Assembly: GCA_900540595.1 (NCBI GenBank)
Contig: UQGL01000013.1
Coordinates: forward strand, 1 to 64,000
From: an uncultured Oscillospiraceae bacterium
Lineage (GTDB): Bacteria > Bacillota > Clostridia > Oscillospirales > Ruminococcaceae
Reading direction: 5' to 3'
Length of the DNA stretch: 64,000 nucleotides
Positions within the stretch are counted from its first letter, which is position 1, and each line of letters opens with the position of its first letter. The translations under genes and the position numbers were made by a program. Below are positions 42,576 to 51,336 of this stretch, one piece after another. Under the pieces are notes generated by a model. It searched no databases. It was given only the letters and a program-made list of their open reading frames with translations, and had not been told where the DNA came from.

Positions 42576-43769
42576 ATGAAAGAAATCATCCTCGCCTATC
42601 AGGGCGAAATGACATTGAAGGGGCTGAACCGCGCCAAGTTTGAGGCACGGCTCGCCAAGATCATCCGCTGGCGGCTGGAGCCTCTGGGCAAGTTCAAGGT
42701 CTATCAGGCGCAAAGCACCGTTTTCATCGAGCCGAAGGAGGACGGCCTTGACATGGACGAGGCGTTCCGCCGCGTTTCCCATGTGTTCGGCATCGTCAAG
42801 CTCAGCCGTGCGGTCGAGTGCCCCAAGGATTTTGATGCCGTCTGCGAGACTGCCGAGGCCTACCTTGGCGAGGAACTGCGCGGCGTGCGCACCTTTAAGG
42901 TCGAGGCCAAGCGTGCCGACAAGGCCTACCCGATGAAAAGCCCCGAGATCTGCCGCGAACTGGGCGCCTACCTGCTGGATAAGCACCATCACCTGCGGGT
43001 CGATGTCCACAACCCCCAGCTGGAGATCATGGTCGAGATCCGCGACCATGCCGCCTATGTCCACGGCCCCAAGGTCGAGGCTGCGGGCGGTCTGCCCGTT
43101 GGTACCAGCGGCCGCGCGCTGAATTTGCTGTCCGGCGGCATCGACAGCCCCGTGGCGGCATGGTGCATGGCGCGGCGCGGTCTGGCGCTGCACCACATCC
43201 ACTTTGCCAGCCCGCCCTACACCAGCCTGCGCGCCAAGCTGAAGGTGCGCGATCTGGCGCGGGAAATCGTGGAATACACCGGCAACTGCACGCTGTTCGT
43301 CGTGCCCTACACCAAGCCGCAGGAGTATATCCGCGACAACGCTCCCGACGTGCTGTTCACGGTTTTGATGCGCCGCAGCATGCTGCGCATCGCAAATCAG
43401 GTGGCGAAAAAGCTGGAGCTGCAGGCGCTCATCACCGGCGAGAGTCTGGCACAGGTGGCCAGCCAGACGATGGCGGCGCTCGCCTGCACCGATCAGGCGC
43501 AGGATCTGCCGGTGCTGCGCCCCTGCATCGGCATGGACAAGATCGAGATCATCAATATCTCCCGCAAGATCGGCACCTTTGAGACATCCATCGAGCCGTA
43601 TGAGGATTGCTGCACGATCTTTACCCCGCCGCACCCCAAGACGAACCCAACGCTGGACGAAATTCTGGCCGCAGAGGCCGCCATGCCCGAGCTGGCGGCG
43701 CTGGAAACCGAGGCCGCCGAGAATGTTGAAAAGATCTACATCCGCATGGGAGATGACGAACTGCTGTGA
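42576..43769 (+). CDS. thiI: tRNA 4-thiouridine synthase
   Basis: A 397-residue ThiI: an N-terminal ferredoxin-like and THUMP region (about 1-165), then a PP-loop ATPase with NLLSGGIDSPVAAW near residue 185. It adenylates U8 of tRNA before sulphur insertion. The C-terminal rhodanese domain of enterobacterial ThiI is absent, as usual in Firmicutes, where a partner desulfurase supplies sulphur; that gene lies just upstream. GAAAGGA precedes the ATG at 42576. The stop overlaps the cinA start. Confidence 0.94.
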   Translation: MKEIILAYQGEMTLKGLNRAKFEARLAKIIRWRLEPLGKFKVYQAQSTVFIEPKEDGLDMDEAFRRVSHVFGIVKLSRAVECPKDFDAVCETAEAYLGEELRGVRTFKVEAKRADKAYPMKSPEICRELGAYLLDKHHHLRVDVHNPQLEIMVEIRDHAAYVHGPKVEAAGGLPVGTSGRALNLLSGGIDSPVAAWCMARRGLALHHIHFASPPYTSLRAKLKVRDLAREIVEYTGNCTLFVVPYTKPQEYIRDNAPDVLFTVLMRRSMLRIANQVAKKLELQALITGESLAQVASQTMAALACTDQAQDLPVLRPCIGMDKIEIINISRKIGTFETSIEPYEDCCTIFTPPHPKTNPTLDEILAAEAAMPELAALETEAAENVEKIYIRMGDDELL

Positions 43770-45067
43770 CTGCTGAGATTATCTGCGTAGGAACGGAGCT
43801 TTTACTGGGTGACATCGTCAATACCAACGCGCAGTTTTTAAGCCGCGAGCTGGCCGAGCTTGGCATCAGCGTGCTGCACCAGCATGTCATCGGCGATAAC
43901 CCCGCCCGGCTGAGGGAGCTGGTTTTGCAGGCGAAAAGCCGCAGCAATCTGCTCGTCTTTTCGGGCGGTCTCGGCCCTACCGAGGACGATCTGACCAAGG
44001 AGACGGTCGCCGAGGCCTTCGGCGATACGCTGGCCTTTGATGAGGGCGAGTGGCAGAAGATCATCGACTTTTTCGCCCGCACCAACCGCCGCCCAACAGA
44101 CAACAACCGCAAGCAGGCCATGTGCCCGACCAAGGGCCACAAGCTTATCAACGACCACGGCACCGCCCCCGGCGCATGGTTTGAGGATGAGCAGGGCCGC
44201 TGCGCCGCGCTGATGCCCGGTGTCCCGCGTGAGATGAAAGCCATGTGGGCCGAGCAGGTCCGCCCGATTCTGCTGAAACGGCAAAACTGCACGATCCACA
44301 GCCGCACGCTGCGGGTGCTGGGCGGCGAGAGCGCCATTGCCAGCAAGGTCGCGCCGCTGTTTGAGGCCGCGAACCCTACGGCAGCCATCTACTGCAAGAC
44401 CGGCGAGTGTGAGATCCGCGTGACTGCCCGCGAGGCCACCGAGCAGGCCGCCGAGGCCGCCTGCAATGCCCGCATTGCGGAGTTCAAAGAAATTCTGGGC
44501 GCAGCGGCCTATGATGTCGATGTGCCTGCACTGGAATACACCGTGGTACGCGCTTTGCGCGAGCATCATCTCCACGCCGCCACGGCGGAAAGCTGCACCG
44601 GCGGCATGATCGCCGAGCGGCTGACCAACGTGCCCGGCGCGAGCGAGGTGTTCGGCTTCGGCTTTGTCACCTACGCCGAGGCTGCCAAGCAAAAGCTGCT
44701 GGGCGTGGACGCCGCTGTCATTGCACAGTACAATGTTGTGTCCGGCCCGGTCGCAGCCGCCATGGCCTTTGGCGCTGCGCGGGAATCCGGTGCGGAGCTG
44801 GCCGTTGGCATTACGGGTCTGGCCGGCCCCGGCGGGGCACTGCCCGGCAAGCCGGTGGGTACGGTCTATCTGGCCGGTGCCGACACCCGCACGAACACTG
44901 GGTATCTGATGCGCCTTACTCTGGGCGGCTATCAGGACCGCGCCATCATCCGCACCCGCGCCGCCCTCTATGCACTCGACCTTCTGCGCCGCATGGCGCT
45001 GGGGCTGGAGGTGCCGGAGAGCGTACAATTTACCCCGGAGACGGCGAACAGAGAACTGGATATATAA
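43766..45067 (+). CDS. cinA: CinA family protein
   Basis: A 433-residue full-length CinA: an N-terminal MoaB/MogA-like domain (EIICVGTELLLGDIVNTNAQ, then FSGGLGPTEDDLTKE), a KH-like middle region (ECEIRVTAREAT near residue 213) and a C-terminal nicotinamide-nucleotide amidase domain with TAESCTGG near 275 and GITGLAGPGG near 350. The enzyme deamidates NMN in NAD recycling and may have pyrophosphatase activity. The GTG start overlaps the thiI stop as GTGA. The next gene encodes a protein that appears to carry a decayed copy of its last two domains. Confidence 0.93.
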   Translation: MTAEIICVGTELLLGDIVNTNAQFLSRELAELGISVLHQHVIGDNPARLRELVLQAKSRSNLLVFSGGLGPTEDDLTKETVAEAFGDTLAFDEGEWQKIIDFFARTNRRPTDNNRKQAMCPTKGHKLINDHGTAPGAWFEDEQGRCAALMPGVPREMKAMWAEQVRPILLKRQNCTIHSRTLRVLGGESAIASKVAPLFEAANPTAAIYCKTGECEIRVTAREATEQAAEAACNARIAEFKEILGAAAYDVDVPALEYTVVRALREHHLHAATAESCTGGMIAERLTNVPGASEVFGFGFVTYAEAAKQKLLGVDAAVIAQYNVVSGPVAAAMAFGAARESGAELAVGITGLAGPGGALPGKPVGTVYLAGADTRTNTGYLMRLTLGGYQDRAIIRTRAALYALDLLRRMALGLEVPESVQFTPETANRELDI

Positions 45068-45074
45068 AGCCCCA

Positions 45075-45281
45075 AGCCTTCCCCTTGAGGGGAAGGTGCC
45101 GCCGCAGCGGCGGATGAGGTGCGGGTTTCTGTCGCCGCCCGTTTGCGAGATATAACGGCAAGGCTGCCCCTCATCCGTCTGCGGTCGGGGCCGCAGACAC
45201 CTTCAGTCTACGCGCTAAGAGCCGCCTACGGCGGTTGCGCTCCGACACGCGCCTGCGGGCGCAGCCCCAAAGGAAAAGGCA
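45075..45281. repeat. Family B repeat interrupted by extra palindromes (copy 7)
   Basis: It begins 8 bases after the cinA stop with CCTTCCCC/GGGGAAGG and GCCGCCGCAGCGGCGG. It reaches CCTCATCCG and a TCTGCGGTCGGGGCCGCAGA arm near 45190, then, where the closing hairpin is expected, is broken by about 65 bases containing two new hairpins (GCCGCCTACGGCGG and GCGCCTGCGGGCGC), before CCCAAAGGAAAAGGC. The ribosome site of the SpoIID gene follows. Confidence 0.7.
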
Positions 45282-45305
45282 ATTCAACACAAGAAAGGTT
45301 CCACC

Positions 45306-48300
45306 ATGGTCAACACTCAACTGAAAATCCTGCGTGTTTTCGGGCCTACGGGCGCGGAGGTATCCTCTGTGCTGCGGGGCATCCGGGATGACGGCTGCCC
45401 CGGCCTGCGTCTGCTGGAACGGGACGGTGAATTTGCCATCTGTGTGCAGGTCAGCGCCCCCAACCGCGCCATGGCGGAGCAATACTGTGAAAAATGGGCC
45501 GCGCGGCTGCGCACCAAGTTCGGTGATGATGTCTTTGCCGAGGGCGAAACGAGCTTGGCCCAGGCCACGCTGGACGCCCTGCTGGAAAAGCGCAAGCTGC
45601 TGGTAGCCGTGGACGAGACGACCGGCCGCCTGCTGGGTGCGCTGCTGCAGCCCCTGCCCCACAGCGAGGCTGTCTTTGACTTCGGCACCGAGAGCTATGC
45701 CGATGCCCAGAAGGCCCGCCGCATTGCCGTGCCGGAGCAGTTGCTCAAGCGCTTCCCCGGTGATGTCGTGCAGGCCGCTGCAGGCCGTGCGCTGGCCGCC
45801 ATGCAGGTGACCGGCGCGGACTTTGCCGCCGCCTACATGCCCGCCAGCGTCGGCCAATGCCCCTTTGTGCTGGTCTGCGACCGGCGCGGGGCTGTGGCCT
45901 GCGCCCTGCCGCCCGATATGAACGACACCTTCATCGGCAACCAGATTCTGGATCTGCTGCGCCGCCGTTTGTTCGGCCTGCAGCTGACCGACTCCTGCAT
46001 CACCTTCCGCCCCGGGCATGACCGCCCGCTGCTTGTGGTGTCGGAGGCTGCCAAGAGCCGCGGAAACACGGTGCGGTTCTCGCTGCGCCGCCGCACACCG
46101 CCCACAAGGGATGCCGACCACACGGCTGATTTTGAGCCGATGCTGGACTTTGACGCTCCTGCGCCGGTGGCACCGCCCCCGGCCACTCTGCCTGCGGCGG
46201 GGGAGGCGGGGCAGCATCGCACACTGCGCCGCCATGACGCCGCGCCGACCCTGCCGCCCGAGGCATCGGAGCCGACCGGAGTCATCCAGTTTGAGACAGA
46301 GGACCCGGCACCGCAGGATGCCGCCCCCGCCGATATACAGACGATGGGGGCCGAGGGTGCCCGCCGCGCCCGCATCCGCCGCACAAAGCCTGTTACGGCC
46401 GAGCCGCCCGCAGCAGCGCCGGACGAGCAGGAACCCCCTGCCCGCAGCGTGCTGGACGGCGACATCCCGGACTTCTCTGCCGAGATCGACCCCGCCGCCC
46501 TTGCGGCTGCGCAGGCGGCCGATGATGCCGCCGAGGCTGCCGGCAAAAGCGCCGATGTCGAGGAGTTTACCCGCGCCGCCACCCAGCTGTTTGATACCAG
46601 CGCCATCGAGGAGGCCGCGCAGGAGCGCACTCGGAAAAAGCAGAAAAAGAACGCCGAGCCGCCCGAGGAGCTGCCCCCGCGCCAGCCGGTGCCCGGCAGC
46701 ATCCGCAACCGCAGCCTTGAAATGATTGAAAAGAGCGAGCGCCGCCGCCGGCGCACCGTCGCACTGGTGCTGGCCGCGCTGGCCCTGCTCCTGCTGCTGG
46801 TTGGCGGCGGGGTGTGGATCTTCCTGCGCAGCGACCTTGGGGCGCGTCCCGCCGCCAAGAGCTACGGCACCGCCCTCTACGACAGCACCGCACAGAGCTA
46901 TCTGGGCAAGGCGCTTGTGCGCCGCCCCGGTGTGGTGGGGTACCTTGGCTGGCCCGGCATGGACGGCACGCTGGTCTACGCCGCCGATACCCCCGCACCG
47001 GAAACGCCGGAATCGGGCGAGGCCCCGCAGCCGCTGGTGCGGTTTGCGACCCCGAGTGCGCTGGACGCCGCCACCCCCGGCAACACTGTGCTGGAATGTA
47101 CCGGCGATACCTACAAGACCCTTGCCGAGGAGGAGACGCTCCGCAGCAACGGCGGATTCACCCTTTACACCGCAGATAAGACCTACCGCGTCAAGACGAT
47201 CGCGGTCTACTATTACGACCCCGAGGAGCAGGGCGATGGCGCGTTCGACCTCTACGGCAGCACCGACCTGTCCGACTACTACGACTACCTGACCTTTGTG
47301 GCGGGCATCCGCGCCCGCAGCCTGTATGATACCGGCGTTGAGGCGGGGGAGGGCTCCCGTTTTCTGACGGTGACGAGCCACAGCGATGAGGGCGGTGCGC
47401 TGCTCTGCATCACGGGCCGTCTGATCGAGGAGGGCGAGGCGGAGATCCTGAACACCGCAGCCATCGCAGCGGCGGAGGATCCGCTGCTGACGGCGGCGCA
47501 GTACCAGAGCAAAGGCCAGCCGATGCCGACCGTGCAGGCGCTCGTTCAGGCCAGTGTGGAGCATTACGCGCAGCAGAGCGCCGCCATTCAGGCTGCCAAA
47601 AAGAACGGCAGCACAACCGGTGATCTTGCCGCCGAGGCAGCGGATCTGGCCCAGCAGGCCAGCGACCTGCAGGCCCTCACAAACAGCCTGCTGGCCAGCA
47701 CCGACAAGATGCTGGCGGGCCTGACCGATGTGGCAGGCTCCACCACCGCAGCCGAGGCGGACCTGAACAAGGGTGCCGAGGGCAGCCTGCCTGAGCAGAC
47801 GGTGACGGTGGAGCAGCTCAAGGCAACGCCCACCCCCGCACCGGAGCAGACCGCGCCCCCCGCGTCCGAATCCGCGCCGGAGGGCGGCAGCACCCCCGCG
47901 CCGACCGAGGCCCCGCAGCCTGACAACGGCGGTGCCGCCGGTGAGACCATCAATGTGACGATGAACGGTACGGCCCAGACGATGGATCTGGTGCGCTGCC
48001 TTGCCATGGTCGCACAGAATGAGCTTGGCCCCAACGCCCCCGCCGAGGCCTACAAGGCGCAGTGTGTGGCAACCCACTGCTGGATCCTGAGCCAGTCGGG
48101 CTATCCGTCCGTGCTTGGCGCAGAGCCGGGTGCTGCGGCGCTGGCCGCTGCGCAGGAGGTCGCCCATGTGCTGGTTACCTACAACGGGCAGGTCTGTTTC
48201 ACCCCGTACTTTGCATCGGCCAGCACCGGCACGGCCTCCGCAGCCGAGGTCTGGGGCAATGACCGCGCCTGGCTGCAGGCCGTGGACAGCCCGTATGACC

Positions 48301-48752
48301 AGAGCGTGTCCAGCCACTGGAACACGAACGGCAATTCCAGCGGCACGGCCCGCTTCTCCCGCCAGACACTGCAGGACCGCATCCGCGATGTGATGGACAT
48401 TGACCTGTCCGGCGTGGACCCCAACAGCTGGTTCACGATCCAGTCCGCCAACCAGTACGGCTGGGTCGCCAAGATCCAGGTCGGCCCGGACGCGGGCGTT
48501 GGCACCGTCAGCGGGCGCTGGTTCCGCGAGAATCTGCTGGCCCGCCAGAGCGTTGACGGGCGCAGCCTGCGCAGCCAGTGCTTTACCGTCAGCTACAATG
48601 CGGAGCTGGACTGCTTTATCTTTGATGTCTACGGCTACGGCCACGGCTGCGGCATGTCCCAGTGGGGTGCCATCGGCTACGCCCGCAACGGCTGGGGCTA
48701 TCAGGACATTTTGACGCATTATTTCGTGGGTACGACGATCACGACCTATTGA
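45306..48752 (+). CDS. SpoIID-domain protein with degenerate CinA and sortase B regions
   Basis: A 1148-residue protein. Residues 1-205 align with the KH-like and C-terminal parts of CinA; the AESCTGG box reads VDETTGR (near 102) and the GLAGPGG loop is lost. A disordered, acidic and Ala/Pro-rich stretch follows (210-475), then RRRRR and one transmembrane helix (about 484-510). Residues about 519-712 have the class B sortase pattern (NTVLECTGD, RARSLYDTGV, FLTVTSHSDEG), but the catalytic His is missing from the 593-601 block and the catalytic Cys position is His692. A coiled or Pro-rich linker leads to a SpoIID/LytB domain (879-1148). SpoIID itself is a lytic transglycosylase. A scaffold or regulated cell-wall role is inference. 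Confidence 0.85.
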   Translation: MVNTQLKILRVFGPTGAEVSSVLRGIRDDGCPGLRLLERDGEFAICVQVSAPNRAMAEQYCEKWAARLRTKFGDDVFAEGETSLAQATLDALLEKRKLLVAVDETTGRLLGALLQPLPHSEAVFDFGTESYADAQKARRIAVPEQLLKRFPGDVVQAAAGRALAAMQVTGADFAAAYMPASVGQCPFVLVCDRRGAVACALPPDMNDTFIGNQILDLLRRRLFGLQLTDSCITFRPGHDRPLLVVSEAAKSRGNTVRFSLRRRTPPTRDADHTADFEPMLDFDAPAPVAPPPATLPAAGEAGQHRTLRRHDAAPTLPPEASEPTGVIQFETEDPAPQDAAPADIQTMGAEGARRARIRRTKPVTAEPPAAAPDEQEPPARSVLDGDIPDFSAEIDPAALAAAQAADDAAEAAGKSADVEEFTRAATQLFDTSAIEEAAQERTRKKQKKNAEPPEELPPRQPVPGSIRNRSLEMIEKSERRRRRTVALVLAALALLLLLVGGGVWIFLRSDLGARPAAKSYGTALYDSTAQSYLGKALVRRPGVVGYLGWPGMDGTLVYAADTPAPETPESGEAPQPLVRFATPSALDAATPGNTVLECTGDTYKTLAEEETLRSNGGFTLYTADKTYRVKTIAVYYYDPEEQGDGAFDLYGSTDLSDYYDYLTFVAGIRARSLYDTGVEAGEGSRFLTVTSHSDEGGALLCITGRLIEEGEAEILNTAAIAAAEDPLLTAAQYQSKGQPMPTVQALVQASVEHYAQQSAAIQAAKKNGSTTGDLAAEAADLAQQASDLQALTNSLLASTDKMLAGLTDVAGSTTAAEADLNKGAEGSLPEQTVTVEQLKATPTPAPEQTAPPASESAPEGGSTPAPTEAPQPDNGGAAGETINVTMNGTAQTMDLVRCLAMVAQNELGPNAPAEAYKAQCVATHCWILSQSGYPSVLGAEPGAAALAAAQEVAHVLVTYNGQVCFTPYFASASTGTASAAEVWGNDRAWLQAVDSPYDQSVSSHWNTNGNSSGTARFSRQTLQDRIRDVMDIDLSGVDPNSWFTIQSANQYGWVAKIQVGPDAGVGTVSGRWFRENLLARQSVDGRSLRSQCFTVSYNAELDCFIFDVYGYGHGCGMSQWGAIGYARNGWGYQDILTHYFVGTTITTY

Positions 48753-48760
48753 TAGTACAG

Positions 48761-48798
48761 AAAAAGAGCGTGTGCAAGAAATGGCACACGCTCTTTTT
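48761..48798. terminator. Bidirectional terminator between SpoIID-like and Nudix genes
   Basis: A perfect 15-bp stem (48761-48775 with 48784-48798) with A5 on one side and T6 on the other, between converging genes. Confidence 0.88.
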
Positions 48799-48810
48799 TG
48801 GCAGTAACAT

Positions 48811-48941
48811 CCACCGCACGGCGGGAATCCCTCCGACCTCGCTTCGCTCGGCCACCTCCCTTTGACAAGGAAGGCTTTAAAGGCCCCCTTGTTAAAGGGG
48901 GCTGTCACCGAAGGTGACTGGGAGATTCCGCCGCGCGGTGG
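48811..48941. mobile_element. 131-bp MITE-like element with imperfect inverted ends
   Basis: The ends read CCACCGCACGGCGGGAATC and, inverted, CCACCGCGCGGCGGAATC, about 20 bp with a few differences. Inside are a TCGCTTCGCTCGG hairpin, CCTCCCTTTGACAAGGAAGG, CCCCCTTGTTAAAGGGGG and GTCACCGAAGGTGAC. It differs from families A and B. Its right end touches the stop codon of the Nudix gene. Confidence 0.65.
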
Positions 48942-49415
48942 TTATAGCAACTCCTCCCCATCCAGCACCGCTTTCACCAGCACGTCCCCATTATAAGTCA
49001 ACTCCAGATGAAAAAACGGCGCGTCCTCCGCCAGCAGCTTGAAAAAGATCTTGTCCCCCTGCCAGATCGGCAGGTCCTGCACGGCGGCCTTGTCCACCCA
49101 TTCCAGACAGCCCTCATCACAGTCGGTCATCTCGCCGCAAAAATCCGTGCAGGTGTACAGGTGCATCCGCTCGGCCGGCCACGGGGCGCAGTAAAAGTCC
49201 ACAATGCCGCGGTACTGCGGCGTGCGCATCGTCAGGCCGGTCTCCTCCCGCACCTCGCGCAGGGCACAGGCCAGCGCGTCCTCGCCCGGCTCAAACTTGC
49301 CGCCGACCCCGACCCATTTGTCGTGGTTGACATCGTTTTTCTTTTTGATGCGGTGCAGCATCAGATAGGCACCGTCCTTTTCAAGATAACACAGGGTCGT
49401 CTGTAGAAATTCCAT
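48942..49415 (-). CDS. Nudix hydrolase, MutT/8-oxo-dGTPase-like
   Basis: A 157-residue Nudix protein with a complete Nudix box from residue about 38: GGKFEPGEDALACALREVRE followed by ETGL. The start MEFLQTTLCYLEKDGAYLML resembles Firmicutes 8-oxo-dGTP diphosphatases (MutT/MTH1-like), which remove oxidised nucleotides. The ATG at 49415 follows AAGGAG with 7 bases of spacing; a longer open frame upstream crosses the divergent SpoVT gene and is not real. Substrate is inferred from similarity only. Single-gene unit. Confidence 0.88.
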   Translation of the reverse strand: MEFLQTTLCYLEKDGAYLMLHRIKKKNDVNHDKWVGVGGKFEPGEDALACALREVREETGLTMRTPQYRGIVDFYCAPWPAERMHLYTCTDFCGEMTDCDEGCLEWVDKAAVQDLPIWQGDKIFFKLLAEDAPFFHLELTYNGDVLVKAVLDGEELL

Positions 49416-49490
49416 GGCTGACTCCTTACTTACTACATATTTATACCGCCTGCCGCAGATACTACCATAAAAAACCAGGGAGGAATTGGT

Positions 49491-50024
49491 ATGAAAGCCA
49501 CTGGCATCGTGCGCAGAATCGACGAGCTGGGGCGCGTGGTCATCCCAAAGGAGATCCGCCGCGTGCAGCATATCCGCTCGGGCGATTCGCTTGAGATTTT
49601 TATGGAGGAAAATGGCGAGGTCGTCTTTAAAAAATACTCTCCGCTGGCGGAGCTGGGCGAACCGGCCGCCGTCTACGCCGATGTGCTGGCACGGCGGCTC
49701 GGCTGTGGTGTGCTGGTCTGCGACCGGGAACATATCGTGGCGGCAGCCGGTGCGGGCAAGAATGAGCTGCTCCACCGTGAGCTGCCGCCCGAGCTGGACC
49801 GTCTTTTGAAAAAGCGGCGGCTCTACACCGCCCCCGCAAATCCCGACCGGAGAATCAGGCTGGGCGGGCGGTGGCTGCTGTGCGCCGCGCCGATTCTGGT
49901 ACACGGCGATATTGAGGGCGGTGTGCTGCTGCCCGGCAGCGCCCGGGACCCGCTGCCCGAGGCCGAGGTCATCCGCGCGGCGGCAACGGCTGCGGAATTT
50001 CTGGCGCGGTGGATGGAGGAGTGA
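49491..50024 (+). CDS. spoVT: SpoVT-like AbrB-family transcription regulator
   Basis: A 177-residue regulator: an N-terminal AbrB-type swapped-hairpin DNA-binding domain (residues 1-50, ATGIVRRIDELGRVVIPKEI) and a C-terminal GAF-like domain (about 55-177), the architecture and length of SpoVT. In Bacillus it adjusts forespore sigma-G genes. GGGAGG precedes the ATG. Its presence is consistent with a spore-forming ancestry. The gene stands alone; a pair of family A repeats follows. The symbol is given by architecture, and the target genes cannot be inferred. Confidence 0.85.
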   Translation: MKATGIVRRIDELGRVVIPKEIRRVQHIRSGDSLEIFMEENGEVVFKKYSPLAELGEPAAVYADVLARRLGCGVLVCDREHIVAAAGAGKNELLHRELPPELDRLLKKRRLYTAPANPDRRIRLGGRWLLCAAPILVHGDIEGGVLLPGSARDPLPEAEVIRAAATAAEFLARWMEE

Positions 50025-50036
50025 GGGGCAGAGCGC

Positions 50037-50133
50037 TGTAGGGGCCGGGCATGCCCGGCCCGGGGGTTGGTGCGATTGCCCGTGAACGGGTTGCCCCCGC
50101 AATGCTGCGGGCCGGGTATGCCCGGCCCCTACA
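50037..50133. repeat. Inverted pair of family A palindromes
   Basis: TGTAGGGGCCGGGCATGCCC at the left end faces GGGTATGCCCGGCCCCTACA at the right end; the 97-bp unit lies between spoVT and the hrcA promoter. Confidence 0.8.
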
Positions 50134-50208
50134 TATTATATAATAGGGAAACTGCACAAGCCGATTGTGACGAAACTGTTAAACTTACAGAAAAATCGGG
50201 AAAACCTC

Positions 50209-50236
50209 TTGACAGTTCGCAAAACGGTACTATAAT
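50209..50236 (+). promoter_or_regulatory. Sigma-A promoter of the hrcA heat-shock operon
   Basis: Perfect TTGACA (50209-50214), a 16-base spacer and perfect TATAAT (50231-50236). The expected transcription start falls inside the CIRCE element. Confidence 0.88.
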
Positions 50237-50240
50237 AAAC

Positions 50241-50267
50241 TTAGCACTCGGAGATAAGGAGTGCTAA
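50241..50267 (+). promoter_or_regulatory. CIRCE operator for HrcA
   Basis: TTAGCACTC (50241-50249), exactly nine bases, GAGTGCTAA (50259-50267): a perfect match to the CIRCE consensus. HrcA bound here would block transcription of its own operon until heat stress. Confidence 0.96.
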
Positions 50268-50301
50268 ACAAACCGAAAGCAAACCAAAGGAGATGAGCAG
50301 C

Positions 50302-51315
50302 ATGGCGATGGATGCGCGCAAGCAGCGTATATTGGAAGCCATTGTTGCCCTGTACGCCAACGGTGGTGAGCCGGTCGGCTCCGGCCTGCTGGCGAACTAC
50401 TTTGACATGGCACTGTCCAGTGCGACGCTGCGCAACGAGATGGCCGCGCTGACAAAGCTCGGCCTGCTGGAGCAGCCCCACACCAGTGCGGGCCGCGTAC
50501 CCAGCGCCCAAGGCTACCGGTACTACCTCGACCACCTGATCGATGCACCGAAGGCCTGCGCCCTGCCGGAGGCAGACCGCGCACACATTGACGAGCTTTT
50601 CGCCGCCATGGACGCCGAGCCGGAAAAGCTGGTGCCCGCCGCCGCCCGCAGTCTGGCAGATTTGACAGGCTGCGCCGCCGCTGCAACAACACCGCAGGCA
50701 CCGGATCTCTGCATCGCACACTTTGAGGTCGTGCAGGTCGGCCGCTACAGCGCCGCTGTGCTGGCTGTGACCAGCGCAGGCGGCGTGCGGACCCGTGTGG
50801 CCCGCGTCGATACCGGCCTGACCCGCGACGATGCCGCCAACCTTGCCCAGCTGCTCAACCGGGGGCTGACCTTTGTGGCCCCGCAGGACCTCAGCCCGAT
50901 GCTGATGGCCAGCATGGTGCTGGCAGCGGGGGAGCGGCTGGCCCCCGTGGTCATGGCCGCGCAGGCACTTGTCACCACCGGCCCGCAGGCCTGTCTGGAG
51001 GGCGCGCAATATCTGGCAAAGATGCCCGATGTGCGCCAGAATCTCGGCACACTGCTCGAGATCTTCTCCGACAATGCAGCCGCGACCGAATTGATCCGCC
51101 CCGAGGGCAACCGCATCACGGCCACGCTCGGCAGCGACCTTGACCCCGAGATGCCGGGTGCCTGCATCGTCAGCAAGCGGTATCTTGCCGGCGGCGGCCT
51201 GACCGGCTCGGTGGCGCTGATCGGCTCCACCCGCATGGAATACCAGCGGCTGCTGCCAATCCTCGACTACTTTGCCGCAAAGCTGGGGCAGAGTATGGCC
51301 GGGCAGGGCCAATAA
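50302..51315 (+). CDS. hrcA: Heat-inducible transcription repressor HrcA
   Basis: A 337-residue HrcA that represses the operon through CIRCE. The N-terminal winged helix shows LEAIVALYANGGEPVGS and SSATLRNEMAALTKLGLLEQPHTSAGRVPS; the C-terminal dimerisation region includes ATLGSDLD and ITGS-like VALIGSTRMEY. I start at the ATG at 50302, 9 bases after AAAGGAG; the ATG at 50293 touches that site. It is the first gene of hrcA-grpE-dnaK-dnaJ. Confidence 0.95.
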   Translation: MAMDARKQRILEAIVALYANGGEPVGSGLLANYFDMALSSATLRNEMAALTKLGLLEQPHTSAGRVPSAQGYRYYLDHLIDAPKACALPEADRAHIDELFAAMDAEPEKLVPAAARSLADLTGCAAAATTPQAPDLCIAHFEVVQVGRYSAAVLAVTSAGGVRTRVARVDTGLTRDDAANLAQLLNRGLTFVAPQDLSPMLMASMVLAAGERLAPVVMAAQALVTTGPQACLEGAQYLAKMPDVRQNLGTLLEIFSDNAAATELIRPEGNRITATLGSDLDPEMPGACIVSKRYLAGGGLTGSVALIGSTRMEYQRLLPILDYFAAKLGQSMAGQGQ

Positions 51316-51336
51316 TTGGAAAGAAGGAGACCCGCA

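Noticed and set aside
45171..48908. A 1245-codon open frame on the minus strand opposite the SpoIID gene
   Set aside because: It mirrors the real gene's codons, gives Gly/Ala/Arg-rich protein without domains and starts in a repeat element.
49416..50102. A long N-terminal extension of the Nudix protein
   Set aside because: It would cross spoVT on the other strand and a repeat; a strong ribosome site supports the start at 49415, and the resulting protein has normal family length.
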